DNA of 64,000 nucleotides from Osedax fenrisi (lineage: Eukaryota > Annelida > Polychaeta > Sabellida > Siboglinidae), in assembly GCA_964019155.1 (NCBI GenBank), contig OZ025241.1, positions 11,777,628-11,841,627 of the forward strand, in the 5' to 3' direction. The translations under genes and the position numbers were made by a program. Position 1 is the stretch's first letter, and each line of letters starts with the position of its first letter. The notes beneath the pieces are model-generated. The model was not told the DNA's origin. It saw only the letters and a list, made by a program, of their open reading frames with translations, and did not search any database. Below, one piece after another: positions 1 to 14,497 of this stretch.

Positions 1-192
<192 letters not shown>

Positions 193-1769
193 TCAATCAA
201 TCAATCAAAACGATTTATTTAAACACTGCAAATAACACACCAGGCGTTCTCAAGAGTGTAACAAAGCAAACAAACAAAAATAACATAATTGAATATAAAC
301 AAAATAATAATTAGTATTATTATAAACTGTACATTGCAAAATGCAATATTGGTTATTGATATATAAAAAAAAAACCATATGATATAATGTCATCTGGAAA
401 ATAAAACATATCAATAACATACATAACATAAATAACGTAAAAATAATAAATTAAGACTTTTCAATATTGAATAAATAACGTTTTAAATTAAATTTAAAGG
501 TATCGTGATTAGGAATCATTCTTATTTTCAAGTGAAGAGAATTCCATAGTGGCGGCGCATAGTATTGAAAGGCTCTCTTGGAAGTTACTGGTTTCACTGA
601 TTTCTTGACTTGTAAGCAGTATCATTATAACATCATTAGATGATCGAAGTTCACGACAGATAGGCACTTTAACTGATAGGCAAGTTCTAATATATGAAAG
701 ACCTGCAGTGAGTGATTTATGAATTATACATAGAATTCTATATTTGCTTCTATTAATATTGTTGAGAATATTAAGATTATGTTGACGCAATGTAACACTC
801 GAGTGATCAAATAAAGGTTGTTGATAGATTAATCGTACTGCCGAATGATCAATTCTATAGATACATTTATTCAATTTTTTGGATAGACCTAAATATATCG
901 AATTACAATAATTAGTCGACGAAAATACCATTGCTTTAATTAGCATCGTAGTGAGGTCTTTGCTAATGAACTTTCTTATATATCGTATATTATATAAATG
1001 AAAATTTGCTTTCCTGCAAACAGTTGACATATGATCATCAAAATTCAATTTATTATCAATAGTAATACCAAGATATTTAATTTTTAGTGATGGAATAATT
1101 CTAATATTATCAATAAATATATCAGTGAAGTTATTAAAGTTATGCGGTAAGTTCAGTAATTCAGTTTTAGAAGTATTAAGTAGAAGTTTGTTCATAAGTA
1201 GCCATTTATTCACTTGATTGGCACATTCAACTAGCTCATTATTCATGACCAATCTACTATTAACAGAATAAATAAGAATATCATCAGCATAGAGATGAAA
1301 TCTTAATGTTTTAAATGATTTGATAATATTAGTTATTGGGTTCAGATATATAGAGAATAGTAGTGGACCTAAGACGGATCCTTGCGGAACCCCGTACTTA
1401 AATGATTGAGATTTAGAATAAGAGTTATTGATCTTAACAGAAAAAGTTCTATTAGTGACAAATCCAATTAAGAAATCATGAGCAGTTGAAGATATACCGA
1501 TGTCTAAAAGTCTATCTGAAAGGATATCAAAAGATAGCGTATCAAAAGCAGATGACAGATCTAGAAGTAGAATCTGAATTTTCTCATTTCTATCTAAAGA
1601 TGTATATATATCATTTAGTATAAGAGTTATCGCAGTTTCTGTACTGTGGTTCTTTCTAAAAGCACTTTGTAAGTTACAGGATAAGTTATTAAAATCAATA
1701 AAAGTAGTTATCTGTTTAAAAACAATTTTTTCGAGAATTTTAGAGATTAAAGGTAGTTGAGCAATAGGG
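193..1769 (-). mobile_element. 5'-truncated CR1/L2-like non-LTR retrotransposon
   Basis: Minus-strand LINE. The 3' end is at about 193, with an AATAAA-like signal and a (TTGA)n tail next to (CTA)n. The 5' break is at about 1769, inside the RT domain, and abuts more (CTA)n. The retained body is RT motif 1 onward plus about 315 bp of 3' UTR. Clade placement rests on RT style (QSAF..NHSTETA, LLLDLSSAFDTLS, GVPQGSVLGP, YADD, then YLGI and the NYCNS region) and is an inference. Confidence 0.85.
509..1768 (-). pseudogene. CR1/L2-like reverse transcriptase, N-terminally truncated but open
   Basis: The frame is open for about 420 codons, from the (CTA)n junction to a stop at 509. It extends well upstream of the first start-like codon at 1252. 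In order: LPLISKILEKIV (RT motif 1), QSAFRKNHSTETA, catalytic motif A LLLDLSSAFDTL, motif B GVPQGSVLGPLLF, catalytic YADD (near 1285), the KYLGI thumb motif, and the C-terminal TNYCNS and LHxxL-like block. Both catalytic Asp motifs are present and I see no frameshift, so this copy is young. It has no endonuclease, ORF1 or natural start, so it cannot move by itself. Confidence 0.85.
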
Positions 1770-2276
<507 letters not shown>

Positions 2277-2377
2277 CTAAAATTAATATTCTATTAGATA
2301 ATACCTATTATAATATTCTTATATATACTTATTCAAATATTATACTTTAAACATACAACATTATAATATATCATAAA

Positions 2378-2408
<31 letters not shown>

Positions 2409-2820
2409 ATATGTATATACTACGGATATCTTAATTAATCTTCTAGTAAATAATCTTTTCACTCTTTCATTTGATCTATGAGACAACGAAATTACTAACC
2501 TTTTAAAAATGTCATTAAATTATGGATACATATTCTAAAATTGGCCTGCAATAAATGTGTATATATGAATTAAATAATGCTATAAGGTATTTTGTAGTAT
2601 GCATTTATAAATTTAATTCAATGGAAAATAAGCTTTTTTTTACAAATATAATCAATATGTTTATTAAATAAAAGGTTATTCTCAAATATTATTCTTAAAT
2701 CTTTATAAAAAAATAATGTTTTATATTATTTAAATGGAGTAACTTTCCCTTAAAGTCATAACTACACATTTCAATAATGAACTATGTATTACCCTTTATT
2801 CACCAATTGTGAGAATACAT
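2277..2820. other. AT-rich spacer, nothing recognised
   Basis: AT-rich sequence with a short TATG/TA repeat near 2375-2420. No reading frame or structure that I can assign. Confidence 0.5.
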
Positions 2821-3829
2821 TTAAATTATTTTGTAAAAGAAACATTTAATTATCAGATACGTAAGAATACTATTCGTTTGTATCTTCGGCAAATAAATAA
2901 ATAATAATTTGTGATGAAATATACTAGGAATATCATTAATATTTAATAAACATAAAATTGCATCTAAAACCGATCCTTGTGGTACTCCAGATTTTACAAT
3001 AGAACTATTTGAACAATAATTTTCAACCCGTGTAATTTGAGATATATTCGATAATATATTATGAAACGATTTTATTATTTTTATAGATATACCGTATGAT
3101 TTTAATTTATATACTATTTTTTCATGAGAAACAACATCAAAAGCTTTTGAAAAATAAATATATATTATATCTACACATTTTTCATTATTCAATTCATTAT
3201 ACCAACATTTTAAACATGTGGTTAATTGTAATTATGTTGATTTTCCACGTATAAAACAATATTGATTTTATTAATAAATTATTAGATTTTAAATACAAAT
3301 TATTTTTTTATAGAAATAATAGGTTCTACACTATACACATTACACACGTTATTAAAATAGGCCCATTATTATTTGGATTTGATGGTTTACCTTTTCAAAA
3401 ATTGTGTGATTATAGATTTTTTCCAAATGTTCGGTATATTATCCGATAATAAAGATGAATTAAAAATAATATATAAAGTGCTACATAATTCATTTGATAA
3501 TAATGTTAGCATAGCTGATGGCATCCTATCAGTTCCAAAAGTATGTGTAATGTATAGTCTATTTAAAAATATTTTAATTATATCAGGATTTAAATTAATA
3601 TTGTAAATTGTTATTTAGTTAAATTATTAAATTTGGATACATTTCCATTATCGTTTTGTTGAATTGAACTAAAATATGAATTTAATGTATTTGTTTGGTC
3701 GAGATTTGAAAATAAAATAATATTATTTGATGTATTAATTAGAGGAGATACTCCAGATTTATAATTTGTTTTTTCCCCTTCTTTTGTCCCTTCTATTTTT
3801 AAACAAACTATAATCACAGCGATTCTTAA
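2821..3829 (-). pseudogene. Decayed CR1/jockey-like LINE reverse transcriptase
   Basis: Minus-strand RT pieces in several frames. 3611-3817 carries the pre-RT linker (LNSYFSSI). About 3370-3606 is the finger region (IWKKSIIT). About 3200-3260 reads as CFIRGKST in a different frame. 2821-3192 holds motif A, as IYFSKAFD with the first catalytic Asp replaced by Tyr, and motif B GVPQGSVL. The YxDD region near 2880 is frameshifted and reads FAED. It is therefore dead. The upstream end meets the TTAA at 3826-3829 that flanks the TIR element at 3830-4444. Confidence 0.75.
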
Positions 3830-4444
3830 GATGGACGCGATACCATCGTTTGGTTTACATGTAAAATATACGAAAAAATGCTATTTTTAGAAATCTATTA
3901 ACTCAACAAATATTCACTTGTATTCACTTTTTTATTTTTTTTATTTTAATCTATTAATTATATTCCATATTTTTATATTATATGTTGAAATTTATAGATG
4001 TTTACACATCTTTTTGTTATACGTTTCTAAAAAAATAAGTGAAATATCTGATAACAAATTTTAATTTTCCAACTAAATTGCTAATTAAATTTTTTTAAAT
4101 AAATATTTTTTAATTTTGATAAATATCCTTAATCTTACAGGTTTTATCTCGTTATATTGAAAAAATGAAAAAAAATATTTAATTGTACAAAAGTTAATAC
4201 CAGTTATGTCAGCATGATTGGTCACAAATAATTATTCTGTGTAAATCAAGTTTCAAATATAATATATGAATATAAACAATATGAATATACAGGTACAAAT
4301 AATATAATATGAACAAAATGAATAATGTAATTAACATAATTTAAACACCACATAAAAGATAATATGTGAAGTATTAAAATTTTACATTAATACAAAATTT
4401 GAAATTCAATTTTTTTTCGAAAAAATCAATGGTATCGCGTCCCC
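3830..4444. mobile_element. 615-bp non-autonomous TIR element flanked by TTAA
   Basis: The ends are inverted repeats. Left reads GATGGACGCGATACCATCG; right, reverse-complemented, reads GGGGACGCGATACCATTG. Both are flanked by TTAA (3826-3829 and 4445-4448). A TTAA duplication would suit piggyBac- or Kolobok-type elements; a TA duplication with longer TIRs would suit Tc1/mariner. There is no coding capacity, so it is a MITE-like derivative. Superfamily not assigned. Confidence 0.75.
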
Positions 4445-4448
4445 TTAA

Positions 4449-6386
4449 ATAAAACTTCACTCAATCATGAATCAATTCACAATTATCACCGATGATATCA
4501 GCTACTTTTGGTAAGAAAATTTAAAGTTGTCTATCATCAACAAATCTCCTATTTAACCGACAATAATCTTTATTTTCCTCCGAAAAGTGGTTTTCGGTGA
4601 TGAAACTCCAAAGAAATAGCACTACTAAACTATTAATTAATAAAAATAACTTCTATCCTTAATACAGATAATTACTGTCAACTAGTAATTATGGATATAT
4701 CTAGTTATTTCGATAAGTGTAAACATAACATTATACTATACCATATACACCTGATTAAATTTGCTTAAATTTTTTTTAATACATTGCACATTATAAGTTT
4801 AGGTGTAAGTAGGATCGTAGCAGCTGTGTCATCAATTTTGCTAATTATATTAATAATAGGTTATGTTTAATAATCTTAACCTTGATGTCTTCATAACTAC
4901 ATTGTTCAATATTTTTCTATCTCTACTTAATTCACATATTGCATATTGATTTTTTTTTAATATATCCTTCTCCTAGTGCATCCAATTTAGGTATACTTTT
5001 TAATTCTAATCTTTTCTTCATTCATCATATTTATGCCATTTCTAAATCACAAATTTTCATATTTTTATAATTAGAAAAATATAAATATCAATTACTGTAT
5101 AACTTACTAACATTCTTATTAATTCTCTTTTCCTCATACCTACTCTTCCTCACTCTTCATCATTCTTCTATTATCCTCTATATCTCCCCTACATCAAAGT
5201 ATTCGTTCATCACTCCGTACAACATAACCTACGTATTCGATACAATTTCCTTTAATTCCTCATACCAATACTTAATTCACTAATTCCAATTTAACAAAAA
5301 GCTCTGCTTATCGCATATTATATATTGTACATTTCTCAATATACTATACGAATGGTCCTACTTATATGTATACTTATTTAGTACAACGATATCACGTTCC
5401 AATCAAAAGAATCAATAAATATCATATTCTATCTATCGCTATTATCAGTACCTCAAAAATGAATACTCGTGTCCTTGGTTGTATTAGTACTAAGCTAAGG
5501 TATTCACTCCCATATTCTATTAAATCCATACAATTTCAAAAAACATTCAATAAATATTCAACGATTGATCTAAGTTAGCAATATGTAATACTTATATTGA
5601 GTTTCATTATTATTTTATATATTAATTTCTTTATGGTTTATTCTATTTTATTTTAAGTTATTATTTTATTGTTGTTGACACATAGTAAAATTACTATTTT
5701 GAACTTTTATCTCATTAAATAACAAACGAATTAATAAAATAAGAATGTTATTATTATTGACTTTTATAATACAATATATTGTTCTTAATCATTGTATACT
5801 AATATATATATATAAAATAAAACTTGTATACAATTTAATAAATATTTATTGTATTTATATTCTAATGAATTGTATTGAAAATTAAATATTACTACTCTTG
5901 ATTTCTATTAATTTATGAATGATTTATATATATATTTTTTAAACTTTGTTTTTCTATTCAGTATAGTTCCTTATTTATTTATTGTTTATTTTCGTCTTAT
6001 CTTCATAGTATCATAATTTAAATTATTTTAATTAATTTTCTCATTTGTATCTTCTATTTTATAGGTATGTATACTAAATGATGATTTAATCAATAATGAG
6101 TTGACATATATCACTTTTTTATAATATTATATTTATCTTAGTTTAAACAGGAAGTCAACATTGTATTATTACATATATTTTATAATCGCAAAATATTCCT
6201 TTTCCATTATTTGTATATTGATGTATTTACAAAATGTGATTTATGTCAAGCAGTTAAATAAGAGTAATTATCTCGACAAACAGAAATGCTTTTACAATTA
6301 CCAATGTACTTATACCTACATCTAATAATATATATATATATATAACATAAATATTCACTAAAAAATGTATTAGTTTATTATTAGTA

Positions 6387-6443
<57 letters not shown>

Positions 6444-6878
6444 ATATTGTAGATCATATTAAACTATTTCAATATCATATATGATATTATGTTAGTATAT
6501 TATATGATATATTATATTAGCAAATGTAAAGATTCGTTTTTGCCAAAATAAATATACTTTGTTTATTTATAATATTATATATTTATAGTAATTATTTTAC
6601 ATAAGTATTCTAATTTATTATTATTACTTATCTATTAATATTTAACTTTAAACTTAACATTTATTATAGATAAGATTTATAAAAAGATGTATTTCTAAAG
6701 ATAAAATGTATTACATCGGAAATATAACTTATTTTGGAAGGGAAACTATTAAACATATTACGAGTTATACATATTTCAATAACTTATTATACAATATATT
6801 ATATAAAATAATCAAATAATATATGTATACATATTTATTAACACATACTATATTAATTCATATTATAATACTAATATT

Positions 6879-6950
<72 letters not shown>

Positions 6951-6996
6951 CTGTTTATAAAATTGTAATATATAACCTTATTATATATCTTTATTT

Positions 6997-7048
<52 letters not shown>

Positions 7049-7270
7049 TTAATATGAGATTATTCTATTTAAATCGTTTGTTTCAAATATCTACTTTAGT
7101 AGTATATGGTTACCGAATAAGGCCAACATGCGAAAAAGTAAGGTAGCATATAATAACGCTTATCGTATAGTGATGACATATTATGACTAATGAGAATGGC
7201 TATAAATGATAATGAAAAGAAAAAAAAAGTGGAACTAGGTTTCCAACTAACTAGGAAACAAATTGCAGTT
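4449..7270. other. AT-rich region with (TA)n tracts and possible LINE debris
   Basis: Mostly unassignable AT-rich DNA. (TA)n tracts lie near 6391-6450, 6881-6946 and 7001-7047. A short plus-strand frame near 7140-7175 (VAYNNAYRI) resembles the RT C-terminal region of some LINEs. 5100-5290 is unusually pyrimidine-rich. I find no supported host gene. Confidence 0.4.
5366..5578 (+). pseudogene. Possible LINE RT C-terminal tail
   Basis: A 70-codon frame whose last third (RYSLPYSIKSI..FQKTFNKY) resembles the end of CR1/L2-type ORF2 proteins, which typically read SLPxxIKS..SFKK-LKKYL. Upstream codons show no RT motif. Short, AT-rich and without flanking support, so it could be chance. Confidence 0.3.
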
Positions 7271-7765
7271 TCCTATCTCTGAGTTAAGTTATGCCGAAAA
7301 TATTTATCTAATATATGAAGAAATTGAGTAAGCACAAGAATTGCTTTCCAGAGTAGAATTTAATGCTTCAGAAATTGGACTTCTGATAAACTAAAAGATA
7401 TTAAATATAGTTGTGTAGAAAATATCTATAATTTCATCAATATCATTTCCATAGGAGAGTATTTTTTCTCATTGTATATTTTTTAATAAAAAATACATTT
7501 CAAGAAAATTTGATTTTTTAATGCTTGGTTGTATAGGATTAGTTATAATATTTGAACTTGATAAAATATTAAAGGAAAAAGAAAAATAATCACTAATGTA
7601 CTGATTTAATCCAAATTTAGGTTATTTAGAAACATTAGATAATAAGAGTTTATCGTTAGTAAATAGTAAGTCAAGTATATTATTAAGTCTAGTTGGAAAA
7701 TTAATATATTGTGTAAGAATATTATTTGTTATACATTCAATAAACTTATTATAACATGTAGGATA
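7270..7765 (-). pseudogene. CR1-like LINE endonuclease C-terminal fragment
   Basis: Minus-strand translation from about 7760 reads FIECITNNI, then INFPTRLNNILDLLFTN: the end of an APE-type endonuclease, where (Q)xxxxPTR..N.LDL(I/L)FTN precedes the SDH catalytic motif. The SDH itself reads SDY after an internal stop. The frame then decays into the inter-domain linker. It is a second copy abutting the one at 7775-9910, because the same endonuclease block occurs there too. Confidence 0.6.
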
Positions 7766-7774
7766 GTTTGGACA

Positions 7775-8825
7775 ATATATAAAATTTTAATTTTTGTCTT
7801 TTTTTCATAAATTTATAAAACTTTAATTTATTTTTTGAATTAATTGCATTAATCTCTCTCTTAAAATTTAAAGATTCTAATTCTTTGGATAATTTGTTTT
7901 TTGCTTCTATCCACTTATATTTATATTGTAAATTAGTTTTAGATTTTCGAAATACATTTTTTACTTGCTTCTTCAATTTCAATATATTCTTCGGAAGTAC
8001 CTGTTTTATTGTATTATTTATATTAGGAATATGTGATATAAATAATTTATTTAGAACATTATTAAAATATTCTACTTTTTATCGATATTATAATCATTTG
8101 AATTTAGATATTCCCAATTAAATCTAGAAAGGTGATATTTAATCAATTTTATATTAGCATTATTGAAATCAAAATTGTTTGATTTTAAAATCTGTTTACG
8201 TGGGTATTTTTCAATATTACATTAAATGAAACAGAATAGTGGTCACTTATATTTTTGTATAATCCGAAATAGTCTCCAATATTTATATTATATAGTAATT
8301 TTTTTTCATTAGTAAAAAGTAAATCAATTATATTATTATTACGAGTTGGCTTATTTATTAATTGTGAAAATGAATTTTTAATAATCGAAGCCTAAAGTAA
8401 TGCATAACTTTTTGGGTAACTAGGAAATATATATTCTTTGCAATTAAAATTTGGTAAATTAAAATCTCCTATAATTATAGATGAATTATATTTTGTTGGG
8501 TTATATCAAATAATTTACATATCTGTTCATGAGATACTTCATTACAATTTGGAGGTCCATAAACACATATAATATTAAATAGAATTTTTGAATTAATTTT
8601 TAAATGTATATATTGAACATCTATATGTGAAATACAATTTCTTACAGGATATAAACTAGATTTACAAAATATCGCAACACCTCCTCTATGAATTAATGTA
8701 TCGTATCTAAATAGTGTATAATTTTTTCCACCGATTAAATATAGAGAACCTCTATCATATACCGTTAAGAATGTTTCAACTAAACATATAATGTCATATT
8801 TATCAGATGAAAGTAAAAATTCCAA
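7775..8825 (-). pseudogene. CR1-like LINE endonuclease and linker, decayed
   Basis: Minus strand. 8475-8825 encodes an APE-type endonuclease N-half: DIICLVETFL contains the catalytic Glu motif (normally ET-W), then RGGVAIF and ICVYGPP. About 8160-8450 continues in broken frames with the KPTRNNNIIDLLFTN block and SDHYSVSFN, which holds the catalytic Asp-His. 7775-7982 is the lysine-rich endonuclease-RT linker. Several stops and frameshifts make it non-functional. It is the downstream continuation of the ORF1 pieces at 8915-9905. Confidence 0.7.
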
Positions 8826-8914
8826 AAAATCATTTTATTTCTAATACTATGAGCATTAGCATAATATATATTTAAATTGTTATTTTTAATATTTTCATCA
8901 TTATTACCGGTTAG

Positions 8915-9905
8915 TCATCTTGAACCTATAGTTTTATTTTTATTTTTATTAATAATGGAATTTTTATAAGTAATATATGACAATTTCCATACACTAAAAT
9001 TATCTTCACCAATCGACATATTCCAGTCAATTTTATTATTTATAATATATCTTAGTTCATAGGAACTACTTCTAGAATTATAAATAAATTTGATAATTTG
9101 TTTACTTTTAATTAATTTATTTTTAACTGCATGGTATAATATCTGATGTCGTTCTAGTGATATTTCATCTAGAGATGTTCTAATGAATGAATTTTGTAGA
9201 TCTCGTAATTTACATAATCGGTTAATATTTGATACAATAATTTTTTTTGAAACCACATTATCTAAAATTAATTTTAATTTATTAAATGATAATTGAACTA
9301 TTGATAATACGCACGATTTATTAATATCTACATTTACAAATAATATTTACTAAGTATTTAAAGAAATTAGTTTTATCATTATTAGGAATATTTATATTGT
9401 GAATAATTATTTCATTATTGCTATCTATATTATTTTTAATAATATTTACTGATTTTACCAAATTGTCAGTAAAGGTATCAGAAGTAGTTACAGTATAGGT
9501 CACTTTAGCGGTTAAATTAGCGTATGATTTTTTAACAACAATCATATCACTTATTTCAGTGATTTTTGATAGTAACATATTTAATTTTGTTTCTGTTCTA
9601 TTTATTAAAGTATTAATATTACTATTATCAATATTAGTAGACGATGGTAATGAGTTATTTAAACTAGGTAGTTTATTGGTGTATTATCATTATTATTATT
9701 TATACAAGTATTACATTTAAATGTAAAATTTTGCGATCTAAATAACTGAATAGCATATTTTGGTGGTGATTTATTAGATCAATTTGTTTTCATAATTTTT
9801 GCTTTATATAAGCATTTAAAATGGTATTTATTACCACATGAACATAATATATAATTTTCGTTATTAATTACAAAAAATAAAAATTACATGTAATACAATC
9901 CATTT
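8915..9905 (-). pseudogene. CR1-like LINE ORF1 with PHD-like zinc cluster, decayed
   Basis: Three minus-strand pieces. 9690-9905 spells a zinc cluster: CITC at the start, CSCGNKYHFKC, then FKCNTC after about 30 residues. This is the C-x2-C..C-x-C-x4-H-x2-C..C-x2-C order of a PHD finger, broken by a one-base shift and a stop. 9321-9578 encodes a hydrophilic middle. 8915-9256 encodes a domain with FIRTSL..ILYHAVKNKL and VWKLSYITY. The same last domain is seen in ORF1 of the LINE at 37450-38220. PHD fingers are known in ORF1 of some CR1 elements; assignment here is by pattern. Confidence 0.6.
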
Positions 9906-10237
9906 TTAATGTAATAAATATATTACAAATATATAGTTTTAGAAATTATATATATTTTTAACAAACTGATTCCCTATGATTTTAAATTGAACAATTGCCG
10001 AATTCGATTTTTCTTATTTACTAAATAAATTAGCGTTGCGATGTTTCAATTTTCTTATTTTCGAAATCGATTTTAAAACCTTATCCTTTAATGTAATGAC
10101 TACGTAAATATCGAAAGTAATTACGTATAATATAGAGAACAAGTTATCCGAATGTATGTCGAAATTAATTAGTTTTAATGAAATTTAATTTTTTTTTCAT
10201 TTGTAGAAATAACGCGTTAAATTTATGCGACTTTTGA

Positions 10238-10587
<350 letters not shown>

Positions 10588-10744
10588 TAAAAAATTAAAA
10601 TGATATAAAATGTAACAAAAAATAATATATGAAATACATATTTATAAATTCATTTATTAATATATATATACATCATCACCTTATATACACAAGTTATCAA
10701 TAATAATACTAATAATAATATATAAGTAATAACCCATTATTCAA

Positions 10745-11515
10745 TACTCGTGTTTAACTTGGATCTAACTGGGTAACTGGAGGAATCTGGTCCAAACTTG
10801 GATCTAGGTGGTGTAAACTTGGATATATCTGATCCATATTTAACTAGTTGAAACTTGGATCATTATATCACAGTTTTATCCAAGTTATTTTTTAAACTGA
10901 GATCAACTTGGATCTAGCTGATCCATATTTAACTAGTTGAAATTTGGATCATCATATCCCAGTTTAATCCAAGTTATTGTATTATCAACTTGGATTTAGC
11001 TGATCCATATTTAACTAGTTAAAACTTGGATCATTATATCACAGTTTTATCTAAGTTATTTTTTTAAACTGAGATAAACTTGGATTTAGCTGATCCATAT
11101 TTAACTAGTTGAAACTTGGATCATCATATCCCAGTTTAATCCAAGTTATTGTTTTAAACTGAGTACAACTTGGATTTAGCTGATCCATATTTAACTAGTT
11201 GAAACTTGGATCATCATATCCCAGTTTAATCCAAGTTATTGTTTTAAACTGAGATCAACTTGGATTTAGCTGATCCATATTTAACTAGTTGAAACTTGGA
11301 TCAATATATCACAGTTTTATCCAAGTTATTTTTTTAAACTGAGTACAACTTGGATTTATCTGATCCATATTTAACTAGTTGAAACTTGGATCAATATATC
11401 ACAGTTTTATCAAAGTTATTATTTAAACTGAGATCAACTTGGATCTAGCTGATCCATATTTAACTAGTTGAAACTTGGATCATTATATCAGTTTTATCCA
11501 AGTTATTTTTTAGTC
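10745..11515. repeat. 90-bp minisatellite, 8 units
   Basis: The motif GATCCATATTTAACTAGTT recurs at about 10831, 10920, 11002, 11092, 11182, 11272, 11362 and 11451, so the spacing is 82-90 bp and mostly 90. Each unit holds AACTTGGAT and, about 30 bp later, its reverse complement ATCCAAGTT, so each unit can form a hairpin. Non-coding. It shares AACTTGGATCTA words with 12035-12215, so both may be ends of one decayed element. Confidence 0.85.
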
Positions 11516-12034
11516 CAACATATGTATCTATAATATTATTACCAATTATTTAATTATTTATTATTTTATTAAATTTATGTAAATTTATTGAATCTAAACT
11601 AATAAAAATAAATAACAAATATTGAATATTTTTTGATAAATTTATTATATTAAAAAAATGTTTTTTTTAAAAAACAATTTATTTAACCTATATATAACAA
11701 TGTATAACTATAATATATATATATATATATATATAAAATACCATATATTTATAAATACTTATAAAAAAATTAAAATCATATAAGTATTTAGATTATCATA
11801 TATGATCCCCTACTCACCTATGTATATATAGGGGATATAGGTAACATATCATACATGATTTAACTTATAATTATAATATTATAGATATATAGTTTCGCCA
11901 AAATAAAACTGATATAAATTACTAATATGCAAATTACTTATCTAGATAACAATTTAATATAAATTAGCAGGTATAATATATTAATAGGTATAAATAATAT
12001 AGAGATATATTATAAATATAAATTTGAATTATTT
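11516..12034. other. AT-rich spacer between related repeat blocks
   Basis: AT-rich, with a short (TA)n near 11712 and no frame of interest. It lies between the two AACTTGGAT-rich blocks and may be the interior of the same element. Confidence 0.4.
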
Positions 12035-12215
12035 TTAAACTTGGATTTAACTCGAGTTAACTTGGATTTAACTCGAGTTAAACTTGGATTTAACTGGGAT
12101 TTAGCTAGCGTTAAACTGGGATTTAACTGGGATTTAACTCGAGTGAACTAGGATTGAACTTGGATTTATCTGAGATTAATCTCGAGTTAAACTTGGATCT
12201 AGCTGGTGTTAATAG
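12035..12215. repeat. Degenerate AACTTGGATTTAACTCGAG repeats
   Basis: Irregular tandem words built from AACTTGGATTTAACT(C/G)(G)AG of about 18-20 bp, ending with TTGGATCTAGCTGGTGTT. They are similar in wording to the start of the minisatellite at 10745 (TTGGATCTAACTGGG). Confidence 0.6.
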
Positions 12216-12420
12216 TGTTACCAAATTAGCAATAATAAAGTATATTATATGGTCATTATGTTATTAATAATTAATATATATATATATATATATCAATTAC
12301 ACATAATATCACGATTTTTTTAATGATTTGTTTACGTATTATTAATCTTAATAACAAAATTATTAAATTTGGATCATTCGTTATATTTTTTTATATAAAA
12401 AAAATATCAAATTGTACAAA

Positions 12421-12457
<37 letters not shown>

Positions 12458-12789
12458 GTATTGATTATTATACCTACTTTTATAATCGATCATTTATATC
12501 GTAGAACTCTTGATTTCGAACCACAATCTCGAATAAACATTATAATATATAAAGATATATGTTTATCATAGATTTTATCTCTAAACGTTATATATTACTG
12601 TAATAATTTATATTAATTTAAATAACTGAAATACAATTTAAATATAATATGACAGTTGTTAATGTACAACTTTTATTGTACATAATAATATAACATCTAA
12701 CTAATATATATATGAAATACGGTTATATTCATACATTTACTGTTATTTATAATGTATCAATTCATAATATAAAAAATATATATTATAAT

Positions 12790-12820
<31 letters not shown>

Positions 12821-13488
12821 TCAGATTCAGTTGATTCTATTTAACTTATCGAGATTCCTCCCTTATCTGGGTAATGAGAGAATTAATACAAAAACTCTTA
12901 TAAAAAATCATTATAATAAAATTAAATATATCTCTCAATAACAAGAAATCATCATGTATATAACAATAAAATAATAATAAAATATTATTAAAATATATAA
13001 TAAAATATTAAAAAATATAAAAAGCTACTAAAATAATAAGTTAAACTATAAATAGTTATATATAAATATTAATATAATATATTTTTTTTATATATTATGT
13101 ATAAATACAATTATATTTACTAATATATATGTTAATATTTATTAACACTGAATATCGTTTATTTATAATTTTAAATATTTATTCCATAATATTTATGCCT
13201 GAGATTAGTGAAAAATATTAAATTTAATTCACCCTTTAACTGTAACTTAATTTTATATTATTATTATTATTATAATTATAAATAATGTAATCTTATATAA
13301 TTATGATATAATGTATAATATACATTGTATATTCATATATGTATTCAACAATAATATATTTACATAATTATAATAAAAATAGCACGAAAATGGTATTTCA
13401 TCTGCTTTCCTGTATTTAAAGCATTATGTAACGACTTTTACAAAGTTCCTAAACAAACTATTAAATGTTATTATACAATTTATATATT

Positions 13489-13570
<82 letters not shown>

Positions 13571-13930
13571 TATTTTATATAAGTATTTTTAAATAGTATA
13601 TACATATGTATATTTCATTAATTAATATACAATTAATTGTCAATAGTATATTATATAAATATGTATTATAGAACATTGATAATATAATATATAATATTTA
13701 TTTCAGATGGAATTATAAAAAAGTCAAAAATATTACGGTTTAAACAGTTAAATAATAATAAATATAATTATATTATATACAATTATAATAATACTACGAC
13801 TATATTACTATAGTAATATTAATAATAGTACTATTACTATACCAATACAATTTATATATAAATTGAATTAGTATTACATATATATATATAACCATACCAA
13901 ATTATTTGCTAGGTATTTATTGCAGAATAT
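12216..13930. other. AT-rich region, no gene recognised
   Basis: Contains (TA)n at about 12270-12290, 12422-12454 and 13498-13570, and short AAT runs. Apparent frames here are the TA repeats translated (YIYIYI). Nothing else supported. Confidence 0.5.
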
Positions 13931-13944
13931 TAACCATTTGATAG

Positions 13945-14385
13945 ACATGATTATTTGGAAGACATGTTGTGTCCACCAAATATATACGGCAATAATTTAT
14001 AATTTTTGATATAAATTTGACTTATAATAAAATTGTATCATTAATATATATGAACTATATTTATATATTATTTCTTAATTATATTAAAATCTAGAATATA
14101 ATTGAGTTTAAATAATGATTGAATTAACACTCTATATATATATATATATATATTGGATCCATACATAATCTAGAAAATAGTAGTTAGAGCGAATTCATTA
14201 TGCAAGAAGTCCACAAATTATAAATTATAAATAATATATATTTGGTAGACATTATTTGTATATTTTTTTTATTATTGATTATTTTGAAAAAATAATTAAA
14301 TATGCAAAGAGTGTATCATAATTAATTAATATGTAAATTTTCAGCTTCATAGCTATCTTTTAAAAATTGTCCTCCAAATGATTAT
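13945..14385. repeat. Inverted-repeat-bounded segment, about 440 bp
   Basis: Left ATGATTATTTGGAAGACA (about 13948) is matched by the reverse complement of TGTCCTCCAAATGATTAT (about 14368), with two or three mismatches. The interior partly matches 33690-33790 (CCACCAAATAT followed by ATGAACTATATTTA), so it may be a scrap of the fold-back family. Boundaries uncertain. Confidence 0.4.
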
Positions 14386-14420
14386 ATTTTGCATCGTTTA
14401 TATAATTGTTATAATATGAC

Positions 14421-14497
<77 letters not shown>

